From positions 1 through 25,338 of the forward strand of contig NW_025955480.1 of NCBI RefSeq assembly GCF_022376445.1: 25,338 nt of DNA, in the 5' to 3' direction. Positions 18,696 to 25,338 of the stretch are shown piece by piece. A program made the position numbers and the translations under genes. Source of the DNA: Fomitopsis serialis. Taxonomy: Eukaryota; Basidiomycota; Agaricomycetes; Polyporales; Fomitopsidaceae. Positions within the stretch are counted from its first letter, which is position 1. Each line of letters begins with the position of its first letter. A model generated the notes under the pieces. The model ran no database searches, had not been told where the DNA came from, and saw nothing but the letters and a program-made list of their open reading frames with translations.

Positions 18696-21695
18696 ATGCC
18701 CGACTCGAAGCGCGTCACCCGATCGGTTGCAACCGAACAAGGCTCCGAAACGCCCAGGTCGACCAGGTCGACCAACACCCAGGCCGCAGGCGGCTCCATG
18801 AAAAATAGTAAATTCACGAAGGGCAAGGCGAAAGAAGTGGCCGCCAAGAAGAAGGGTCAGGAAAGGGAGAAGGAGAAGGAGAAGGAGCGACGCACTACTC
18901 GTGAGCGTCGTTTGTGCTGCAATGAACCTAACTGTTATCGCTGATGGCCTGCTTGAAAGAGGTCCGGAAGAGGGCGTCGAAGATAATGGCCGAAGAAGAA
19001 TTATTGAGTGATGAAGAGCAACCGAAAACAAAAAAGAAGAAGTGTGCTGTGGTGGAGGACGAGGCGGAAGCCGATGAGCAGGATAAGGCAGTCGAAGACA
19101 CGCCAGAAGATGTCGAGATGGAGGATGACACTACTAGTAAGCAGCCTACTACCACTCGACGTACGTGGCAACCATGGTCTGCTGTACGTACACATTACTG
19201 ACTAGACCGCTGCATTTCTACCAAGCCAAACCGAAGCCGGCATACGGTAAATTCGCGAGACCCGAGACGTCCTTGGATCCCGCCGAGGAGAATGTTGCAC
19301 AAACACTGAGTAATTCACTTCATATATCCACATTATTATTGGCTAAGCTATCAAATGTGTAGTCGGGGGCGGCGTGAAGCCAGGGAGAACGCTGGCAGTA
19401 GTCGTAAGGGCGGTGTGCTGAAACCGACAAAACCTAAGTCTGGCGGTGGCAAGTCCACTCACGGTACTGCCAAACCGAAGGCACTGCCGGTGAGTGGGAA
19501 GGTAGGCAGTGATTTCTCGTACTGTGCGAAGGCTAAGACATAGCTCTGTTTCACATCGTCAGGACAAGGGTAAGGCCCGAGCAACAGGCAAGGATGACTC
19601 GGTCGAGAGCGAGCATGACCCCAAATCAGACGAAGACAGCGATGGCGGAGGCAGCGATGATGCTTATGACGATGACGCAGGCGACGATGGGAGTCAGGTC
19701 GAGGATGAGGACGACGTCGACGATGTAGGGCCTGAGTCTCAAGAGTCGGAGGACGGAGACGATGAGGGCGAGGACGAGGGCGATGTGGTAGTGAGTATCC
19801 TCTCTGGTTTATTGGTCGTGATTAGCATCGCATTGACTATCTGCAGGTCGTGTCTGAGACGAGGGCGCAAAGCAAGCCGGCTCTCGCCAAGTCGACGGGC
19901 AGTGGTCGAGACAGCAGCAGTCGCGCCAGGGTCGCCGACTTACCAGCCAAAGTCAGGACTCTCGTCTCGGCCGCGCAAAATTGTCTGCGACTACGCATTG
20001 CGCTCAACTCGGCGTGGACGAAGGAGGCTTCAGTCGCGTCCAAGCGGCTGCCAAGGAGGGATATACTAATCCGTGACAGTGTTCGCGACGCTTATGACAG
20101 ACGAGGGACTGGCAACCATGCTGCCGACATCAAGGCCGCGTTTTGGCTGCTGGCCGACAAGAAGGACGACAAGAAGAAAGACAAGAAGGAAGCGGATCAC
20201 ACCCAGAAAGACAAGAAGAAAGCGAATGGCGATGCGAGCTCGGATGGTGACGAGGACTCGGAACGAGCCGCTTTGAGAGCGAAGGCCTACTCCGTGGTGA
20301 GCTCACACTCATTATAATTCACGAAAGTCGGAGGCTCTGATTCTTTCCAGGTCTGGACTTGCTCATCACAGACTCGGAACGAGCTCAAGAGGAAGGCGAA
20401 GCAAGTGATAGAGCAGACCTTCAAGCTTGGCAGCCTGACAGTTCCTCAAAGGACCGAGGTCGTCGTTTGGCTTCTCGAGACGCACCCAACGGAAGTGAAT
20501 GACGGTTCCGGGACACGCAACATCGCGAACTTCGTCTTCGGGGCGTAGAGTTCCACTTCGATCGCAAGAAAAAGCTGGATCGAGAGGTACGTGCTCACAC
20601 AGGGTGCAACACGTCAGAGCGAGCTCACTGCAATCCTAGCTTACCAAGGTCGAGCCCACGGAGCCATTCCGAAACGAATGCATCCCTGAGCTCATCTACC
20701 AGTACTACGGCCTGGCAGGACGCGGCGATGCGAACATCAATGCGGCCCTGGATGAGTTCAGCAAGATGCCCTTCAACCTCATCGCCCTCGCATGCAACGC
20801 GGTACGTATCCGCATCCTCGTCGAGTTCCTGCTCTAAGTTAAGCTACTCATACAATTGTAAACTAGATCGAGGCAGCACTGATGGAGGTAACGTCGCACA
20901 ACCAGTCCATATTTTTCTCCGGCAAGCTTTTCGCGGCCAAGTAAGTAATTCTTAAGTTCTATTGCAAATGGTGAAAGCTCACCAACCATAGGTGGGATGG
21001 CACGATGGCCATCCTAGAGACTCTGGAAGACAGTGCCAGCGAGTACCTCGAAGAGACGCGAGAGCTCATATGGAAGCACATCAGGTAAGTTTTGAATCTA
21101 GACGGAAATTGTTACTGACCACACATACAGCAATCGTCTCAACGCTGGCCCCAACGCGCTCGAGGGAGTGACGGACAGCGATGAGCAGCCGGGCAGCTTC
21201 ATCCCTTTGCTCCAGTTGCGTGCATCAAAGGCGCAGAGCAGCAGCGACAAGCCCGGCACATCGAAGGCTGCGACCAAGCCGCCGTCGAGCACCGCGAAGA
21301 AGGGCAATAAATCCACCACATCATCGAAGACCGCGGGCAAGCCGTCCGGCTCATCGAAAAGCGCGAAGACACCGAATTCTTCGCAGGCTGCGAAGAATCC
21401 ACCCAGTCCATCGAGGAAGACTCGCGGTGCAGGCGCGTCGACTTCGAAGTCACAGAACCACCAACGGCGCGACTCTGACGGCAGCGAGGGCGGTGAAGCG
21501 GGTGGACAGGGCCACAGTGAGGACGAAGGGGGCGCCGGACTCTCTGGCGAAGGCGGTGAAGGGGTTCAGACTGAGATCGATGAACTCCGCGGGTCTGGAG
21601 AAGGTGCGTGTTCAGTCGTCACTTGCCACCTACATGATCCCATTCAACATTTTCCAGACCGTGGCAGTGGAGCATCCACGAACGGCGGGGCCTGA
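18696..21695 (+). CDS. DUF6532-like protein, 13 exons
   Basis: Exons: 18696-18900, 18960-19136, 19226-19309, 19380 (or 19384)-19489, 19563-19790, 19847-20296, 20351-20494, 20551-20586, 20640-20801, 20867-20940, 20992-21084, 21131-21603 and 21658-21695. All junctions keep frame and introns are 46-89 bp. The intron at 20495-20550 (GTGAAT to GTAGAG) is weak, but it removes an in-frame TAG. The N-terminal half is Lys/Glu/Asp-rich and probably disordered and nuclear. The conserved part begins RNELKRKAKQVIEQTF and continues FHFDRKKKLDRE, EPFRNECIPELIYQYYGL, FSKMPFNLIALACNAIEAAL and SASEYLEETRELIWKHI. That order is what I recall of DUF6532, a basidiomycete-expanded domain of unknown function. The tail is Ser/Lys-rich. 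The ATG at 18696 is the first Met; a 5' UTR intron ending TTCAG just before it is possible. Confidence 0.65.
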
Positions 21696-22084
21696 GTAGG
21701 TCGATGGTAAGTCAATCAGTCATCTACAGAATTGAAGCATTTGCTCATTCAATCATCTCGTTCTACTATTGACCATCAAGTGTAGTATATGGTACTGCGT
21801 TCAAGGGTGTGTCGGTCGGTCGGTCCGAGTCGGTCGCTCTGCCATCAATGTTGTCTTAGTGGTATGTATAGTTGCTCCGAGTCGTGGCTTGTCATCTCGG
21901 TGTTGTTGTCATGTTGTATAAGTAGTACTGAACATTGTTGTACCAATATCATCGTCGTGTGGATCATGCCTAATGCACAAGGTGCATATTTGCGAATGGA
22001 TTTGAGTCACATGAAGACAGAATCAGTGACAAAAAGCAACAATAAGTACAGCAAAATGGTGCTACATTACACATCCTCATCGCA
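21696..22084. other. Convergent 3' region between two genes
   Basis: This AT-richer interval separates the ends of two facing genes and probably holds both 3' untranslated regions. A short GTCGGTCGGTCGGTCC-type simple repeat lies near 21815-21835. No gene seen. Confidence 0.45.
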
Positions 22085-23939
22085 CTAAAGCATGCTTAAA
22101 CAAGATTGGTGGAACTTCTTTTGCAGAATTGAAAGGGGGACTTGTGTAAATTGGTCTTTAGGCTCTTCAGCATGCTTTTTGTCTTCAATGCACCTATTAT
22201 GACTGAATATGTAGGAAAAAGACATATTGATTTTTCCTGATGTGGCTTCTTTCGCCAGCTGTGGCCTGTGTTTGACCTTCCAATGCTTGAATCGGTCCTG
22301 TTGCGTACCCTCGAAGCCGCACTCGTTCCAGTCACACTTTCCGACGACCGGCGCCGGCTCCGCCTTCGCGGGGTCCACCGCGTAGTGGTCGGCACGGATG
22401 TGCGACCAAACCTCCAACGCAGTGCCTTCCCTCCCGCACTTCTCCCCATCGCGAATCTTCCACCCACACGTGTTATCGACGGACGGAGGCGGAGGCGGAT
22501 TCAGCGTGAGTTGGAGCATGGGTCGTGCCTTGGCTCGGGGTTGGTGAGGTGCCGGTCGGGGCGCGTGTCGCCGTCTTCATCGGCCTCAGATCCTCGTCTC
22601 CGCTTCTGTCCGGGCGTTGACGCAGAGAAGGCGAGTGAATCGGCAGGCACGTAGGATGATGTCCAAGCCGAGCTGGTATACGGCTGTATGTATGGCTGAG
22701 GGGGCGCGGATCGCACGAACGTATGGACGAAGGTTCCGTCCAAAATAGGTGCAGATGGTGTGGTGATACCGGGAGCTCCTCCATCCTCCGATCTCGCACT
22801 GGACGCAGAAGCCGCAACGCTGAATGCTCTGTACCCTTGCCGGGTCTCGACCTGGTCTTCCCTCACGCTATTACGCAGAAGCAAGATCGTCAGTTGCTGC
22901 ATAAAGGGACGTTCGGCCGCGCCTACGTACGGTATCTCGAATGCGGGCCTCATCGGCGCCGCGAGTGCCTGTGTTCCTGTGTAGTAGGTCGTCGTATGCG
23001 ACTTATGCGCAGAGACGGGCGGCAGGGAATAAGGATGAATGCTCGGACGAGTGGTAGTGGTACCAGGGAAGCTGATGCAGCAATCGATTCAGTGAAAGTT
23101 GTCAATGAAGCGTCTGTATTGCATACCTGGTTACTGTCTCTGCGTGGTTGTCCAGCGTCACCCGAGATGACGATGCCTCAGGCTGAGGCTGCGACGAAAT
23201 TGCAGGAGCCTGGTTCCCGGCCTGTCCGAGCTCCCACGATAGCTCCTTCCTGTCGTTGAGGCTGCTTGCGGGCAGCACTCCGGCTAGGATCACGGATGAT
23301 ACATAGTCAGTGTCTGTGACGAGGGCTTAGGAGACTACAAAGCTACTCACCTCTGTCTCGGAAGCGGTACTACCTTGCGCGCCGCCGGTGTTCCCGAGAT
23401 GCAGACCGTCTGGACACCGGAGGTGGTGGTTGAGTAGGCGAAGGAGGCGAAGGTAAAGGCGATGGGGGCTGTGGAAAGTACAGCAGCGGAGGAGTGGACA
23501 CGGGCGATGCTGATGATTCCGACGATGGGCTCGTCGTAGTCAACGAAGGTGTGGAGAGTGACTCAGCACCAATGGACGGCGAGGCGCGGGGTCTGTTTGG
23601 TGTACGCGCTCTACCTCGTCGTTTGAATCGCCGGTCGAGTTGAAGACGACTGGCTCAGGCAAGCCCCTGGCGACGATGCGCCGTCAGTGAAGTGACCGGG
23701 TACAGTGTGTCCCAGTCTTACCTTTCGCCGATGTCAACTTCCTTCATGAACCCATCGCTATCCCAAAGATGATTGCTATCACCCGACCGGCTGTCGAAGT
23801 CGGGCTCCGGCAGCGATTCACTAGCCAACCATCAGCAGTCGGCTGTAAGATTGGACTGGGAGACATACAACTGGAACAACGCCGAGATCTCGGCAGCGTT
23901 GTTGAGCCCGAAGTCAGATATGTCGAGGTCTTGGAACAT
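22085..23939 (-). CDS. C2H2-type zinc-finger protein, probable transcription factor
   Basis: Exon 1 is 23939-23869 (MFQDLDISDFGLNNAAEISA). A 48-bp GTATGT to CTAG intron removes an in-frame TGA. Exon 2 is 23820-23722. Exon 3 runs from 23649 to about 23374 (DRRFKRRGRARTPNRPR, then Ser/Pro-rich). Exon 4 starts about 23264 and ends 23127. Exon 5 is 23071-22085. Two fingers near the C-terminus are CX9CX11HX4H (CGWKIRDGEKCG...HIRADH) and CX4CX11HX4H (CDWNECGFEG...HWKVKH); the long first Cys spacing is unusual. The exon 3-4 junction is uncertain: GTAGTA to CGCAAG (109 bp) avoids a TAG, while GTGAGT at 23350 leaves it. In exon 5 the reading steps by -1 near 22540-22570, between KRRRGSEADEDGDTRP and RAKARPMLQLTLN, with no GT available for an intron, so a one-base error or mutation is likely. 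The gene is transcribed away from its neighbour at 24314. Confidence 0.6.
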
Positions 23940-24313
23940 CGTCGACTTGCTGATGATGGGATTGAAGCTGATAACAATGGTAACCGGGGGGAGGGGAATC
24001 AGGTGTGGAAGGAAGGGATGCTGTATAGATGAGGGGAGTGGATGCTAGTGAGAGGCGCAAGGGAAGAGGATGCGGAGAGGCGGTCGTCGCGGGTAGAGTA
24101 GTGAGCCGTGTTTGAGTTGGCGCGTGCAAATTAAATACCTCATTTCGCGCCCCGCTGAGTACGCTCTGATCCCACTCTCCCTTCCCGCCCGGCCCCGTCA
24201 CTCCGCTCGCGCGAACCAGACCCAGCGAACCATTCGGAGCATTACCCTGCTCCGAACAGCCCTCTACGACAAGCTCGCCCGTCAGAGCCCCTCGCTCTCG
24301 CCCCAGAGACGAC
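23940..24313. promoter_or_regulatory. Divergent intergenic promoter region
   Basis: The 374 bp between two opposite ATGs probably contain both promoters. An AT-rich AAATTAAATACC lies near 24129-24140 in otherwise GC-rich DNA and is the only TATA-like candidate. No operator is identifiable. Confidence 0.4.
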
Positions 24314-24976
24314 ATGCGCGACTGCCCGCATCGAGACCAAGGCATATCCGGATTTGGGAACTGCGCACAGACCCCCAGCACCGACGGCCTCGTGCCGCGA
24401 CTTCCTCAGCCATCGGCCGCCAGCCTGCCCTCGATATCTGAGCTATCTCGCAACTCCGGACTCGACGACGACCAGTTTTGGGTCTCTGCTGCCGAGGTCG
24501 ACGACAATCCCTCCCACGTTCCAGTGGCTTCGGTGAGAGGGTACCACTCGGCAGCAGCCGAGCAGTCGTTCCATCCTATGGCTCTTCCAGCAAGCCTCGT
24601 CCTCCCAAGAGGCGGTTAGGTCGTATACGCAGTCTCTGAAGCCGAATATCAGTCCATAGTCACATCCGAACGAGCTTGGCGCACTAAAATTTCTGTCCCC
24701 ACCTCGAGTGGCTCACTCTCTACCGCCACCTTCACGCACCCTGAATGCTCCTACGTTGTTTCCTTGTCTTCCGCCGCCCGGGACGAGCGGCGCATCGATA
24801 AAGTAAGCGACATGCCTGCTCATTGTGCGACTTATTCAACTTACACGTCGTGCAACTGACATAGGCGTGGCACTCACTTTCGAACCATCGACGGACATCC
24901 TTTGCTTGATGGCAATGTCCTTCCCAGGCCCACGACGACGATAGCCCTGGAACTACAAGACGGATCTGTGGCCTGA
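24314..24976 (+). CDS. Ser/Pro-rich protein, divergent gene, 3' end unresolved
   Basis: The ATG at 24314 opens exon 1 (24314-24532, MRDCPHRDQGISGFGNCAQ to DDNPSHVPVAS). A 58-bp intron (GTGAGA to TTCCAG) and a short exon 24591-24614 follow, then a 45-bp intron (GTTAGG to CATAG, weak donor) that removes an in-frame TAG. Exon 3 is 24660-24802 (SHPNELGALKFLSPPRVAHS, then Pro-rich). A 62-bp GTAAGC to CATAG intron leads to exon 4 from 24865 (RGTHFRTIDGHPLLDGNVLP), where the frame reaches TGA at 974-976 of the 24-kb block. Downstream sequence to about 25278 also looks coding (CAYLGCPGDVSNESAP; SSNTLTRRERAKAPPTCSSD) and ends at a GTACGT donor, so the gene may continue past the window. No family is assigned; composition and the pairing with a zinc-finger gene hint at a regulator. 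Confidence 0.4.
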
Positions 24977-25338
24977 ACACCGTTACGAGCACGTCGTGGA
25001 CCATCGTTTATGATCCGGTCTTCCTTTGCGCTTACCTCGGATGTCCAGGGGACGTCTCCAACGAATCCGCACCGTGATCAGGCTGTCTGGAATCGTCGAA
25101 CACATTGACCCGTCGTGAAAGGGCTAAGGCTCCTCCTACTTGCTCTTCCGATGCTTGCCTCCGTCGTCCTGCTGCGCCAAGTTCCTTCGATGTTACACGA
25201 CGACAAGGATCTCGTTATCTATATATGGCCGACGCTAACGTCGCTCACCTATGGGGGGACGCGTCTGACGGACGAACATCGGTACGTACTCGTCCCCAAT
25301 GCCTTTTCACCTTTCTGAATACGCCAGACCTACAGGGC
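24977..25338 (+). other. Probable further exons, not resolved
   Basis: One plus frame is protein-like from about 24905 to 25278 apart from two TGA codons. It contains paired cysteines (CAYLGC; CLESSNTLTRRERAKAPPTC), and a strong donor GTACGT follows near 25281. I cannot tell missed introns from decay here, and the window ends before the next exon. Confidence 0.25.

Noticed and set aside
20495..20550. Apparent one-base frameshift with an in-frame TAG in the DUF6532-like gene
   Set aside because: A 56-bp GT-AG intron at this place restores the frame exactly, so I do not call the gene broken, though the donor is weak.
23821..23868. In-frame TGA in the first part of the zinc-finger gene, suggesting a pseudogene
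   Set aside because: A canonical GTATGT to CTAG intron of 48 bp removes it and keeps phase.
24615..24659. In-frame TAG in the right-hand gene as a nonsense mutation
   Set aside because: A 45-bp GT-AG intron ending at that TAG keeps the frame; the donor is weak, so this remains open but decay is not needed.
1..25338. tRNA or rRNA genes
   Set aside because: No cloverleaf box pattern or recognisable rRNA sequence was seen by reading; a covariance-model scan would be needed to be sure.

Overview
The window looks like a repeat-rich stretch of a filamentous basidiomycete genome (Agaricomycetes, possibly Polyporales). Reasons: multi-exon genes with 45-110 bp GT-AG introns, proteins resembling the basidiomycete families DUF6534 and DUF6532, a Tc1/mariner-like DDE transposase of the kind common in these fungi, and a gag-bearing LTR retrotransposon. 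Family names come from memory of family patterns; no database search was possible.

Layout, left to right. 1-1690: one doubtful minus-strand ORF and otherwise nothing I recognise. 1691-2880 (+): a DUF6534-like membrane-protein gene whose first three exons resolve well. 3755-6368: a DNA transposon carrying an apparently intact two-exon DDE transposase on the minus strand (4106-6126), flanked by inverted subterminal clusters of GTCTGA/TCAGAC words. 7270-10924 (-): a large low-complexity gene, very rich in short perfect inverted repeats and cut off upstream by an LTR. 10925-16941 (+): a 6.0-kb LTR retrotransposon with two ~970-bp LTRs, a PBS, a PPT, gag and a 10-residue-repeat ORF, but no recognisable pol. 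16942-17550: a ~130-bp minisatellite starting at the last base of the 3' LTR. 18187-18471 (+): the C-terminal part of a 2OG-Fe(II) oxygenase-like protein. 18696-21695 (+): a 13-exon DUF6532-like gene. 22085-23939 (-): a five-exon zinc-finger protein gene. 24314 to near the right edge (+): a divergently transcribed Ser/Pro-rich gene, only partly resolved.

The right third (18.6-25.3 kb) looks like ordinary host genes; the middle (3.7-17.6 kb) is mobile and repetitive DNA. The most unusual feature is the 7.27-10.92 kb gene. I count 18 perfect hairpins with arms of 8-12 bp and loops of 3-8 nt in about 3.65 kb, where a simple random model predicts about 0.3. Many have codon-aligned arms, so the protein carries repeated motifs such as E-Y-x-x-V-L, H-F-x-x-E-V and D-D-L-x-V-V. 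I know of no described system like it.

Caution: several apparent frame breaks in host genes disappeared once short introns were considered. Those remaining in the retroelement, the hairpin-rich gene and the last zinc-finger exon may be real decay, missed introns or single-base assembly errors. The two LTRs differ mainly by one-base gaps, which makes the last option credible.
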